A stretch of DNA of 64,000 nucleotides from an uncultured Acetobacterium sp. GTDB lineage: Bacteria; Bacillota; Clostridia; Eubacteriales; Eubacteriaceae. The notes beneath the pieces are model-generated. The model worked only from the letters and a program-made list of their open reading frames with translations. It was not told the origin of the DNA and made no database searches. This document shows, piece after piece, positions 35,049 through 43,550 of the stretch (the first letter of the stretch is position 1; every line of letters starts with the position of its first letter). Location of the stretch: contig NZ_OY760905.1 of the NCBI RefSeq assembly GCF_963664135.1, forward strand, positions 2,630,736 through 2,694,735. Direction: 5' to 3'. The position numbers and the translations under genes were made by a program.

Positions 35049-37196
35049 ATGGCGAAAAAATTAGAAGAAATGCGACAGATCAACAAAAAATATGATCACA
35101 GTGCCAAGAAAGCGTTTGACAGTGTCTTATCCCCAAAAAAATCGGTTGTCTCGCTGGAAGATAATCCCCTCATTTCGGCAATGATCAAGGTCGCTGAAAC
35201 GATTGGAATTGAAGTGAAAATTCCACCTTTAAGGAAACTCTACAGTGGACAGGACCAGTTTAAACTGATCGCTGATGAATCTGGGTTTCGCTTTCGTTTG
35301 GTGGAGTTAAATGGGGACTGGTATAATAATGACAATGGCCCGATGCTGGCATTTACCATAGATGGGGACGCGGTTGCATTAATTCCTAAATCGCCGTCCA
35401 AATACGAGTGTCAGACTTATGAGGGGGAAGCCACAGAAGTTGATGAACATTCGGCTTTTTCCAAAGCCTATGTGTTCTATCCGCCGCTGCCCAAGGAACC
35501 GGTAACTTTTCGGGAGATGGTTAAGCTGGGGCTGAAACTGTTCCGCTGGCGAGATCTGATCTGGACCATTATTTTAGCGGTGGCCGCCTCACTCTTGTCG
35601 CTCCTGCCAGCCATGGCCATGCAAGAGACCTTTAATGTTTGGATTCCCCAAAACCAATCGGTGACCATCCTGATTGTGGGTTTCATTTTGGTGGCGGTTG
35701 CCATTAGCCGTGGTTTGTTTAACATGGTTCAAAGCATGTGTATTCTACGAATTCAGGGGAAAGTATCAATCTTACAGAATTCCCTGCTGGATAAACTCTT
35801 GTCATTGCCCGCTTCGTTTTTTAAACAATATTCATCCGGGGCACTGGCGATGCGCGCCACTGGATTTGCGATGATTCAGAAAATACTATCAGTTAATGTG
35901 ATTACGATGATCATTACCAGTTCGTTTTCGATTGTAAATGGGCTTTACATTTTTTCAATCAGTGCGACGATTGGTTTCATTGCCATGGGTCTGACGGCTG
36001 TCAGTGTGTTCATCACCCTGATTATTGGGAAGATGCAGATGAAATGCCAGCGTGAGTCACTGGAAATGTCCAACGATATTTCCGGAATGGTTTTTGAATT
36101 AATCACTTCAGTTTCACGCATTCGTGTTGCCGGGGCAGAGAGTCGGGCTTATTTGAAATGGGTTCGGGAATATGCCGAACAACGAAAGGTCGAATACAAG
36201 CGAGGACAGCTGATGGCCTTGCTGCGGTTGACTACCATCGCTCTGCCGACCCTGTCAATGGTTGTTATTTATTACTACGTCAGCGTGAACAGCATTTCAG
36301 CCGGTGGTTTTGTCGCCATAAATTCAGCCTTTGCGATTTTTATATCCTCGTTGCTGGGATTGGTTCAAACCCTGATTTCGATTAACTCCGTCGTTCCTCA
36401 GTATGAAAATACAAAACCGATTATCGATGGCGTTCCCGAGGTGGATTCGTATAAAACGACGCCCGGGATCATTCAGGGCGATATTGAAATAAAGCATTTG
36501 TATTTTTCCTATTATGAGGGTGGCGCAACCATTTTGGACAATATTTCGATCAAAATAAAACATGGGGAATATGTCGCCATTATTGGAGCATCCGGCAGTG
36601 GCAAGTCGACCCTGCTACGCTTGTTATTAGGTTTCGAAAAACCCAAAAGCGGCAGTATTTACTGTGGCGGCTTTGATCTGGAAAGTGTCGATATCCGGGA
36701 AATCAGAAAACAGATGGGCGTTGTCCTTCAGGATAGCCAATTGATTCCCGGGGATATCTTATCCAATATCGCTGGATCAAAAAAAGAATTATCTGAAGAT
36801 GATGTCTGGGCGTTACTTAAAAAAGTAGGTATGGATGAGGAAATACGGGAAATGCCCATGGGTCTTAAAACCATGGTTGCTGAAGGCGCTGGTACCCTGT
36901 CAGGTGGACAACGACAAAAGCTGCTGATTGCCAGAGCCATTGCGGCCAATCCGGCGATTATCTTTTTTGACGAAGCCACCAGTGCTCTGGATAATCGCTC
37001 GCAGAAGACGGTCTCAGAAAGTATGAAAAATCTGGATGCCACCCGGATTGTCATTGCCCACCGGCTCAGTACAATTTTGGATTGTGATCGAATTCTGGTA
37101 CTGGAAAAGGGAAATATCGTCGAAGAAGGCACCTATGAAGAGCTCATGAAAAAAGAAGCATATTTTTATAAATACGCCAAAAGACAGTTAGTGTAA
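35049..37196 (+). CDS. Second NHLM-type ABC transporter permease/ATPase, no peptidase
   Basis: A 715-residue transporter with an N-terminal domain of about 160 residues lacking C39 motifs, then about six helices (residues 170-440), then an ATPase with Walker A GASGSGKST (K519), signature LSGGQRQKL, Walker B IIFFDEATSALD and H-loop IAHRLST. All nucleotide-site motifs are intact. Paired peptidase and non-peptidase ABC proteins plus an HlyD adaptor are the hallmark of NHLM systems, in which they probably act as a heterodimer. Starts four bases after the previous stop. Confidence 0.87.
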   Translation: MAKKLEEMRQINKKYDHSAKKAFDSVLSPKKSVVSLEDNPLISAMIKVAETIGIEVKIPPLRKLYSGQDQFKLIADESGFRFRLVELNGDWYNNDNGPMLAFTIDGDAVALIPKSPSKYECQTYEGEATEVDEHSAFSKAYVFYPPLPKEPVTFREMVKLGLKLFRWRDLIWTIILAVAASLLSLLPAMAMQETFNVWIPQNQSVTILIVGFILVAVAISRGLFNMVQSMCILRIQGKVSILQNSLLDKLLSLPASFFKQYSSGALAMRATGFAMIQKILSVNVITMIITSSFSIVNGLYIFSISATIGFIAMGLTAVSVFITLIIGKMQMKCQRESLEMSNDISGMVFELITSVSRIRVAGAESRAYLKWVREYAEQRKVEYKRGQLMALLRLTTIALPTLSMVVIYYYVSVNSISAGGFVAINSAFAIFISSLLGLVQTLISINSVVPQYENTKPIIDGVPEVDSYKTTPGIIQGDIEIKHLYFSYYEGGATILDNISIKIKHGEYVAIIGASGSGKSTLLRLLLGFEKPKSGSIYCGGFDLESVDIREIRKQMGVVLQDSQLIPGDILSNIAGSKKELSEDDVWALLKKVGMDEEIREMPMGLKTMVAEGAGTLSGGQRQKLLIARAIAANPAIIFFDEATSALDNRSQKTVSESMKNLDATRIVIAHRLSTILDCDRILVLEKGNIVEEGTYEELMKKEAYFYKYAKRQLV

Positions 37197-37247
37197 TTTT
37201 AAGCAGAAATTGATGTGATTGAAGCGAAATTACAAAAAATATTATAA

Positions 37248-37295
37248 AAAACCAGAAACATCATGCTAATGAGATGGCAAGATGTTTCTGGTTTT
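37248..37295 (+). terminator. Rho-independent terminator closing the RiPP operon
   Basis: A 15-bp stem (37248-37262 with 37281-37295) rich in CCAGAAACATC/GATGTTTCTGG, with T's in the right arm. It marks the 3' boundary of the gene cluster. Confidence 0.87.
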
Positions 37296-37339
37296 ATTAA
37301 GTTAGGAGATTTAATTGGTTGCCTAATACTTGTGATTGC

Positions 37340-37834
37340 TTAATATTTAATGAAACTTGTTCCGGGAACGCCGCAGATAGCGCATTTATCAGGTACTGCT
37401 TTTTCAATATTTCCGCATAATGGGCAGAGATAGTAGAATATTTCTTCGGTCTGATCAAGATTTTCTAAGGCTTCCTGATACAGCTTTGCATGAACGGCTT
37501 CAGCCTTCATTGCAAAGGTAAAGGTTTTGATTGCTTCTTTATTGCCTTCAGCTTCGGCTTCTTTTAAGAAATCCGGATACATTTCGGTATATTCATGGGT
37601 TTCACCAGCTACGGCATCTTTAAGGTTTTCAACGGTGGTGTCAATTTTTCCGGCCACTTCAAAATGTTTCAGGGCATGTAAGGTTTCAGCATCCGCAGCT
37701 GCTTTAAATAATTTAGCAGCATTTACCTTGCCATCAGCCTCAGCCTTTTTTGAATAAGCGGTATATTTTCGGTTTGCCTGGGACTCTCCGGCGAACGCCG
37801 CCATCAGATTGTTAAGTGTTTTTGATTCTGCCAT
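37340..37834 (-). CDS. rbr: Rubrerythrin
   Basis: A 164-residue rubrerythrin. The diiron four-helix domain carries ExxH-type ligands (FAGESQANRKY, AETLHALKH, GETHEYTEM, AEAVHAKLY). The C-terminal rubredoxin-like site is CPLCGN...CAICG. It reduces hydrogen peroxide with electrons from rubredoxin or NADH-linked carriers, protecting anaerobes from oxidative stress. The ribosome-binding site is ATGGAGGAAA. A PerR-like box lies about 55 bases upstream. Confidence 0.95.
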   Translation of the reverse strand: MAESKTLNNLMAAFAGESQANRKYTAYSKKAEADGKVNAAKLFKAAADAETLHALKHFEVAGKIDTTVENLKDAVAGETHEYTEMYPDFLKEAEAEGNKEAIKTFTFAMKAEAVHAKLYQEALENLDQTEEIFYYLCPLCGNIEKAVPDKCAICGVPGTSFIKY

Positions 37835-38133
37835 TTGTTTTCCTCCATATTTTTATAAAATTTGATTTGTAATGTAAAAAGTGGTTATGATAAAATGATT
37901 ATCTGTTTTAGAAAGTTGAAAAATTAACCGACTATCAAATTAGATACCCATAAATCCAACATCTAATCAAAGATAGAGAATGACGAAACTGCCAAATGAA
38001 ATAACTATCAAACAATAATCATTACAAATAAGATAGCATAAAAAATAACGCATGTCAATTAAATTTACGAAAAAATAAGAGAATTCCATAAAAAGTTAAC
38101 AGCGCCATGAGAAAGAAATCTTTTTTAAAACGC
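37835..38133. other. AT-rich intergenic region
   Basis: About 300 bases between the start of the rubrerythrin gene and the terminator of the alarmone synthetase gene (both minus strand). It holds the rubrerythrin ribosome-binding site and the PerR-like box. The rest is AT-rich with no coding frame I would support. Confidence 0.4.
37890..37904 (-). promoter_or_regulatory. Candidate PerR box upstream of rubrerythrin
   Basis: ATAAAATGATTATCT matches the Bacillus PerR consensus TTATAATNATTATAA at 10 of 14 defined positions and is centred in the rubrerythrin promoter region. PerR control of rubrerythrins is established in clostridia; its use here is inferred. Confidence 0.5.
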
Positions 38134-38162
38134 AAAAGCCGAGGATATTATCCTCGGCTTTT
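38134..38162 (-). terminator. Terminator of the alarmone synthetase gene
   Basis: A perfect 13-bp stem, AAAAGCCGAGGAT (38134-38146) with ATCCTCGGCTTTT (38150-38162), three-base loop. It begins directly after the stop codon at 38164. Confidence 0.9.
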
Positions 38163-38163
38163 G

Positions 38164-38832
38164 TTAAAATTCAGCACACTCTTCAGATTTGATTTCCTTA
38201 TAAATCGTCTGCATTTCCTCATCCAGACGGGTGATCGATTCGGCACAATATTTAAGGCGTTCTCGGAGGCCTTCAGACATATCGCTTTGTCCCTTATACT
38301 TCAATTGATGTTCGAGACTGGCCCAAAAATCCATGGCAATGGTTCGAATTTGAATTTCAACCGCAATGGATTCGGTTCGTTCAGCTAGAAAAATAGGTAC
38401 CAGAACAATCAGATGAAGGCTACGATAGCCGTTTTTCTTGGGTTCGGTGATATAATCGTTTTTTCGGACAAGGGTGATATCATCCTGACGAAGCAAGAGA
38501 TTGGCAATCCGATTAATGTCGTTCAGATAGTTGCAGATCACCCGGACACCGGCGATGTCAGTCAAATTTTTGCGGATATTATCAGCAGTAATTTCCAGTC
38601 CTTTTTTTTGCATTTTTTCGGCAATGCTCTGAGGTGATTTTAAACGGTATTCCATATGGTGAATGGGATTGTGATCGTATTTGGCCTGGAATTCTTCATC
38701 CAGTATTTCAAGTTTGGTTTTAATTTCTTTAATGGCAGCCCGATAAACCTGCTGTTGCAGGATAAACTCCTTTAGACTTCCGTTAATGTCCAAATCATCA
38801 GAAAAGGGCATTTCTGTTGAATTAATTTGCAT
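38164..38832 (-). CDS. Small alarmone synthetase (RelQ-like GTP pyrophosphokinase)
   Basis: A 222-residue protein with only a RelA/SpoT synthetase domain and no hydrolase, TGS or ACT domain, so it is a small alarmone synthetase. Core features: HHMEYRLKSPQSIAEKMQKK, DIAGVRVICNY, the G-loop-like KKNGYRSLHLIV and VEIQIRTIAMDFWASLEHQL. It makes (p)ppGpp from GTP/GDP and ATP in stress. It appears to be a single-gene unit. The ribosome-binding site before the ATG is weak. Confidence 0.88.
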   Translation of the reverse strand: MQINSTEMPFSDDLDINGSLKEFILQQQVYRAAIKEIKTKLEILDEEFQAKYDHNPIHHMEYRLKSPQSIAEKMQKKGLEITADNIRKNLTDIAGVRVICNYLNDINRIANLLLRQDDITLVRKNDYITEPKKNGYRSLHLIVLVPIFLAERTESIAVEIQIRTIAMDFWASLEHQLKYKGQSDMSEGLRERLKYCAESITRLDEEMQTIYKEIKSEECAEF

Positions 38833-39194
38833 AGTTTTGCATCACTTTTTATTAATTGCGATAAAAAGTACCTTTCTTTCATTTTATTGGAATAAGTTTA
38901 TGGATCGATTAAGATTGCTTTTATTCCAGAAACCGGATCAATTAAGAATTAGGATAACTCCACAATTTTATATTTTAGACGTTAAACCTTAAGTGGCGCA
39001 TAAATTGAATAAGATTGAGGGTGTTTAATTCAATAATTTAGCGCAGGAAATTCAATGTTCGGGATATTTATAATCGTATCAGTTTAGTAGCATTAAAAAC
39101 AGTAATTTTAGCAAGAAGCTATTAGGCTGATTAAAGTTGAGATATTAGGGTAAAAACTGGAAAGAAATGGAAAATCAAGAAAGGAAGTGCAGTG
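38833..39194. other. Divergent intergenic region
   Basis: About 360 AT-rich bases between the alarmone synthetase (minus) and the GlsB-type gene (plus). It contains an 8-bp inverted repeat, TGGAATAA at 38888-38895 with TTATTCCA at 38921-38928, which could be an operator or a small hairpin in the 5' leader. Ribosome-binding site AAGGAA at 39181-39186. Nothing else convincing. Confidence 0.4.
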
Positions 39195-39446
39195 ATGGGA
39201 TTTTTTACATGGATCATTCTAGGCGGTTTAGCCGGTTGGCTGGCAAGTATATTTACAAAGAACAATGGCAATATGGGTTTAATAAAAAACATTATTGTTG
39301 GTATCTTGGGGGCAATGCTTGGCGGCTTTGTTTTCAGCTTTTTTGGAAGTACCGGCGTAACCGGTTTTAATTTATGGAGTATTTTTGTTGCCGTTGTAGG
39401 AGCAATTATTCTGCTGGTTATTATCAATCTGTTTACCAAAAAATAG
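39195..39446 (+). CDS. GlsB/YeaQ/YmgE-family stress membrane protein
   Basis: An 83-residue protein with three hydrophobic segments and the Gly-rich pattern of the transglycosylase-associated/GlsB family (GFFTWIILGGLAGWLAS, then NIIVGILGAMLGGFVFSFFG). Members are small membrane proteins induced by general stress; their biochemical role is unsettled. The ATG at 39195 follows AAGGAA with 8-base spacing; a GTG one codon earlier is an alternative. Confidence 0.83.
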   Translation: MGFFTWIILGGLAGWLASIFTKNNGNMGLIKNIIVGILGAMLGGFVFSFFGSTGVTGFNLWSIFVAVVGAIILLVIINLFTKK

Positions 39447-39460
39447 TTTGGCAAAAAAGA

Positions 39461-39492
39461 GTGAAGCCGCTTCGAAACTGAAGCGGCTTCAC
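39461..39492. terminator. Terminator between convergent genes
   Basis: A perfect 13-bp stem (39461-39473 with 39480-39492), six-base loop. On the minus strand a T-run follows (complement of the A-run at 39453-39458), so it best serves the ferredoxin-like gene. Confidence 0.82.
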
Positions 39493-39511
39493 CAATGTTT
39501 TGAGGATACGA

Positions 39512-40777
39512 TTAATTATTCTGTTTGATAAGCTTTTCTAAATAGACAGATCGCATCTGTTGACTAGCCATAGCTTTTTTGATTGGCGGCATTTTAAGAA
39601 TGGCGGACAGGATGGCAGCCAAGGCCCGGTGGCTAAACAAGGCCTTGTTATCAAAGATCAATTCCTGAAGTTGGCCTTTTTCGATGGCCATCAATACTAC
39701 CCGGTGAACAGAGGTGGAGGGGGTGATCACTTTTCGCTCAACATTTTTCAGCAGGATACTTTTATTTGGACAGTCGCGGGCACAAAGGCCACAGCCAAGG
39801 CAAATAGTTTCATCAATAATTGGAATCTTTTTCCCCTGAATTTCCTGCATTTGGATTACTTCGATCTGACATGCTTTTTCACACTTCCCGCAACCAATAC
39901 AGGTGTCTTCATTTAGGGTTGGTAAAAAACCCGAAGTTTCCACCGGGTGGAGGTTGCCAAATTTTTTTGTGGCAACCAGGGCTTCACAGCAGCACCCGCA
40001 ACAGTTGCAGATAAAGGAGACATCATTTCGCACGTTTTCGCCACATTGGATTAGATTGTATTCATAGGCTTTATGTAGGATTTCCATACCTTCAGACACA
40101 TCCACTTTGCGGGCAAAATCGTGACGGATTAAGACATCCGCTGTGCCACCAAAGGTCATACAAATATCATCAACCGGGGCATGACAGTTTTTTCCGACAT
40201 GCGCCATCTTATGGCGACAATAGCACATGCTGATGCCAATGTGATCGGTGGTTTTGATCACCTGACTGGCCCGTTCAAAATCCAAAATTTGAACCTTGTT
40301 ATCGGCGGCCAAAACACTTTCGTTCACAAATACCCGGCCAAGGCGGGTTTCGGTACTGAAAAAAAGTTCTTTCACAAAATCTTCTTCAACATTCATATAT
40401 TGATAAAATAATTCACCTAAAAGCGTTTGATTAATATCATTTCGTGTCCGCATCATGGAAAACTCCAGAAACCCAGCCATTGGTGGCGGGAGAAGATAAC
40501 GAGTTCCTTCATCGCTGTTAAAATCCATCAAAACGCAGCGGGAGCAAAGTTCATCCAGAATTTTTCGGGCTTCGCTTTCGGTCATATGCCAGATGTTAGC
40601 AGCTTTTTTGGCGGTGAAAGGTTGGATTGGCAGTTGTGCCACCAGGGTTGCTTCCTTTTCAGAAAAAAGGATGGCAAGAATTTTATATAAGGTGTCTGAA
40701 GCTGGAGCGCCCTGGGGGAAGCGGTTCAGTCTTTCCTCTAAACTTTTATAAGCAGATTTGGCTAAGACATGGGACAT
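39512..40777 (-). CDS. 4Fe-4S ferredoxin-domain protein with extra cysteine clusters
   Basis: A 421-residue iron-sulfur protein. The N-terminus (about 30-95) looks like a winged helix (KKAANIWHMTESEARKILDE). A cysteine set C185, C187, C198, C206 follows, then a dense CNCCGCCC run at 257-264, then two ferredoxin motifs at 293-303 and 326-336 (CIGCGKCEKAC, CLGCGLCARDC). It may shuttle electrons or act as a redox-responsive factor, but no enzyme activity is evident. AAAGGAGG precedes the start. Neighbours give no clear partner. Confidence 0.8.
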   Translation of the reverse strand: MSHVLAKSAYKSLEERLNRFPQGAPASDTLYKILAILFSEKEATLVAQLPIQPFTAKKAANIWHMTESEARKILDELCSRCVLMDFNSDEGTRYLLPPPMAGFLEFSMMRTRNDINQTLLGELFYQYMNVEEDFVKELFFSTETRLGRVFVNESVLAADNKVQILDFERASQVIKTTDHIGISMCYCRHKMAHVGKNCHAPVDDICMTFGGTADVLIRHDFARKVDVSEGMEILHKAYEYNLIQCGENVRNDVSFICNCCGCCCEALVATKKFGNLHPVETSGFLPTLNEDTCIGCGKCEKACQIEVIQMQEIQGKKIPIIDETICLGCGLCARDCPNKSILLKNVERKVITPSTSVHRVVLMAIEKGQLQELIFDNKALFSHRALAAILSAILKMPPIKKAMASQQMRSVYLEKLIKQNN

Positions 40778-40947
40778 GGGTGACCTCCTTTGAATACATA
40801 GCTTTGATGATATATTATACCATCAATTAGAAAAAATCCCTAGAAACTGAGATTCGAAATAAAAACACACTAAAATTCATAACCCAATCACATAACAATC
40901 ACGTTAGGGCGATATGATACTGACAATAAATAAAGGAGGTCAGACAT

Positions 40948-42006
40948 ATGAAACCGATCGTGATTATCCCCGCATTAAATCCTGATGAAAAGTTAATCAC
41001 TTTAGTTAAGAAATTGAAAGCATTTGATTTAAAAACGATTGTTATAAATGATGGCAGTTCACCTGGGTATGAACTTATTTTTGATATATTAAGAGAAAAA
41101 CTGGACTGTGACGTCTGTTCACATTCGATCAATATGGGAAAAGGGGTGGCCCTAAAAACAGGGATTGCCCATGCGGCAAAAGTCTATCCCGATGCCAGCG
41201 GCTATGTTACCGCAGATGCAGATGGACAACATGCACCCAAAGATATTTTCAAAATTGCGACGATCTTGGAAGAAAATCCAGATAACCTCATTCTCGGAAC
41301 CCGGAATTTTAATAATGTCAGTATCCCGTTTAAAAGTAAATGGGGGAATCGCATTACCTCTTTTGCGTATCTATTAAGCACTGGTCAAAAATGCCCGGAT
41401 ACGCAAACCGGTTTAAGAGGAATGCCCAAAGGAATGACTAAAGTATTGCTGGAGATTCCCGGGGATCATTATGAATACGAAATGAATGTCTTGCTGGAAG
41501 TTGGGAAAAAGAGGGTGCCTTTTGTTGAAGTACCGATTGAAACCATCTATATGAATGGCAATGAGTCTTCCCATTTTCATGCGATTAAGGACTCTGCCCG
41601 TATTTATTTAAATATTTTAAAATTCAGTTTATCCTCCTTTATTTCGGCAATTGTTGATAACTCGTTATTCACATTACTGATGGCAATCGCTTTTGGATCG
41701 ACTTCCATGGGTATCTTGGAAGCAACCATCATTTCTCGGGTGATGTCTGGGGGCGTCAATTTTATGCTCAATAAACATTGGGTATTCGAAAATAATAGCC
41801 AAGAAGGCAAAGACGTACTGTTGTATACGATCCTCTTTGTTGGTCAGATGATCTTGAGTTGGTTCTTTGTTTCAAGTTTAAGTAGCCTGCCAATCCATCT
41901 TACCATTGTGAAAATATTTGTTGATTCCTGTTTGTTCTTTGGCAGTTATTTTATTCAGAAGAATTTTATTTTCAGCGATCAACGAAAGGGGTATCATATT
42001 AAATGA
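40948..42006 (+). CDS. Glycosyltransferase family 2 fused to GtrA membrane domain
   Basis: A 352-residue fusion. Residues 1-215 are a GT2 domain of the dolichyl-phosphate-sugar synthase type (IPALNPDEKL, VINDGSS, NMGKGVALKTG, TADADGQH with the metal-binding DAD, and DTQTGLRGMP). Residues about 225-345 form a four-helix GtrA domain with MLNKHWVFEN. Such proteins transfer a sugar to a lipid carrier and help flip it. AAAGGAGGTC precedes the ATG. It overlaps the next gene by four bases (ATGA), so the two are translationally coupled. Confidence 0.88.
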   Translation: MKPIVIIPALNPDEKLITLVKKLKAFDLKTIVINDGSSPGYELIFDILREKLDCDVCSHSINMGKGVALKTGIAHAAKVYPDASGYVTADADGQHAPKDIFKIATILEENPDNLILGTRNFNNVSIPFKSKWGNRITSFAYLLSTGQKCPDTQTGLRGMPKGMTKVLLEIPGDHYEYEMNVLLEVGKKRVPFVEVPIETIYMNGNESSHFHAIKDSARIYLNILKFSLSSFISAIVDNSLFTLLMAIAFGSTSMGILEATIISRVMSGGVNFMLNKHWVFENNSQEGKDVLLYTILFVGQMILSWFFVSSLSSLPIHLTIVKIFVDSCLFFGSYFIQKNFIFSDQRKGYHIK

Positions 42007-42899
42007 TCAAATTTTTTTCAAAACCATATCGATGGGCAGCAATTTTCACAGTGCTTTTAATCGGAATGTTTACCTTTGTACTTTTGGATGCCTTTGTACT
42101 TCAGAAATCAATGGTTGTCGTAGCATCTGATTCTGAAACGGTGGCTCAGGAGGTATCTTCAACGCCAGCTGATCCAGTTATTACCGAAAATTCCTATGTT
42201 GATGAAAACATTCAAATTAGTATCGAAACTGTGCAGAAATATGACTCAACGATTTACGTTGCCGATATTCAAGTGTCGGATCCAGCTTATTTAAAAACAG
42301 CTTTTGCAAATAGCACCTATGGACGAAATATTAAGGCGACAACCTCAGAAATTGCTACAACTCAAAACGCTATCTTTGCTATTAATGGCGACTATTATGG
42401 TTTTCGTGATACTGGTTATGTTGTCCGTAATGGGGTGGCGTATCGGGATACGGCCGGAGATGGGGAAGCGCTGGTAATTGATAATGATGGGAATTTTTCA
42501 GTAATTGAAGAGAGTCAGGTTAGTCTGGCATCATTAAGCAGCAATGCCAGGCAGGTATTATCTTTTGGACCGGGGCTTGTTGAAAACGGACAGGTTGTGG
42601 TGGACAGCAGCAGTGAAGTCGGACAGGCCAAGGAAAGTAATCCCCGAACCGCGATTGGTCAGATTTCCGAACTGCATTATGTGGTCATTGTTTCAGATGG
42701 CCGGACCACCGAAAGTGCTGGACTTTCACTGCTTCAACTGGCTCAGGAGTTTCAGGAAAGAGGTTGCCTGACTGCCTATAATTTAGATGGTGGGGGATCA
42801 TCCACGATGGTCTTTAATGGGGCTATCATAAATAATCCCACTGATGGTAAAAGCGCTGGTGAAAGAGAGGTAAGTGATATTGTTTATTTTGGGTATTAA
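42003..42899 (+). CDS. Phosphodiester glycosidase (NAGPA) domain protein
   Basis: A 298-residue exported protein: N-terminal membrane anchor (residues about 10-33), Ser/Thr-rich linker, and a NAGPA domain with AIFAINGDYYGF, NPRTAIGQ and NLDGGGSSTMV. Characterised relatives remove GlcNAc or other sugars linked through phosphodiester bonds, including in cell-surface polymers. Coupling to the GT2-GtrA gene suggests a shared role in making and trimming surface glycans (inference). Confidence 0.86.
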   Translation: MIKFFSKPYRWAAIFTVLLIGMFTFVLLDAFVLQKSMVVVASDSETVAQEVSSTPADPVITENSYVDENIQISIETVQKYDSTIYVADIQVSDPAYLKTAFANSTYGRNIKATTSEIATTQNAIFAINGDYYGFRDTGYVVRNGVAYRDTAGDGEALVIDNDGNFSVIEESQVSLASLSSNARQVLSFGPGLVENGQVVVDSSSEVGQAKESNPRTAIGQISELHYVVIVSDGRTTESAGLSLLQLAQEFQERGCLTAYNLDGGGSSTMVFNGAIINNPTDGKSAGEREVSDIVYFGY

Positions 42900-42900
42900 G

Positions 42901-43350
42901 ATGAACGGACAAAAAAATAAAATCCACAAAACCATTGGCGTCTATGCCATCTTATCACTTGTTGCAATTGGGATAAACTTTATCTATGGCCAATTTGGAC
43001 ACGGGGTGCATTCGGCTGCGATGACCTGGATGTTCCTTTATCCTTTGCTGGGGGGGGCTTTATTCTATTTCTTACTGGAACGGCTAAAATCCGGCATGAC
43101 CCAGTTTGCGCCTTTCCGATTTGGTTATAACAGCTATAACTCGGGGATTGCAACGCTGACTGTCGGCAGTTTTCTAAAAGGAATCCTAGAAATTGCGGGG
43201 ACAAACTCGCTATATCTGGTGTTTTTCACCATAATGGGTTGGCTCTTCATTGCCGTTGGCGTAACGGTATTTGCTTTATTGTCAGTAAGCCGGAAAAAAA
43301 TTCCTGCACCCCAAAAAGAAGCACTGGATTATCATTCAGTCATTGAGTAG
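42901..43350 (+). CDS. Small multi-pass membrane protein
   Basis: A roughly 149-residue protein with four hydrophobic segments (IGVYAILSLVAIGINFIYG, MTWMFLYPLLGGALFYFLL, a middle one near 85-100, and LVFFTIMGWLFIAVGVTVFALL). I do not recognise the family. It begins two bases after the preceding stop; an in-frame GTG at 42874 with GAGAGG before it is an alternative start. As third gene of the glycan operon it may support that pathway. Confidence 0.65.
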   Translation: MNGQKNKIHKTIGVYAILSLVAIGINFIYGQFGHGVHSAAMTWMFLYPLLGGALFYFLLERLKSGMTQFAPFRFGYNSYNSGIATLTVGSFLKGILEIAGTNSLYLVFFTIMGWLFIAVGVTVFALLSVSRKKIPAPQKEALDYHSVIE

Positions 43351-43483
43351 AGCAATTCCAGGGTGGGAATACGACTTAATAGACGGAGTAATTGGCTAAG
43401 AAAAAATGACAGTCAAAGAAAGACAAGACCGATGATAAAATGTTTAGGTGAGTTAAATCAAAAAATATTAACATTTATATCAG

Positions 43484-43525
43484 AAAAGCAAGTGAACCCT
43501 TTTTAAGGAGCTCACTTGCTTTTTT
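43484..43525. terminator. Terminator between convergent genes
   Basis: AAAAGCAAGTGA (43484-43495) pairs with TCACTTGCTTTT (43512-43523), 16-base loop, T-run following on the plus strand and TTTT on the minus strand. It can serve both the glycan operon and the PAS-GGDEF gene. Confidence 0.87.
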
Positions 43526-43550
43526 AGATAGTGTAGAAAGTTTATTTGTC

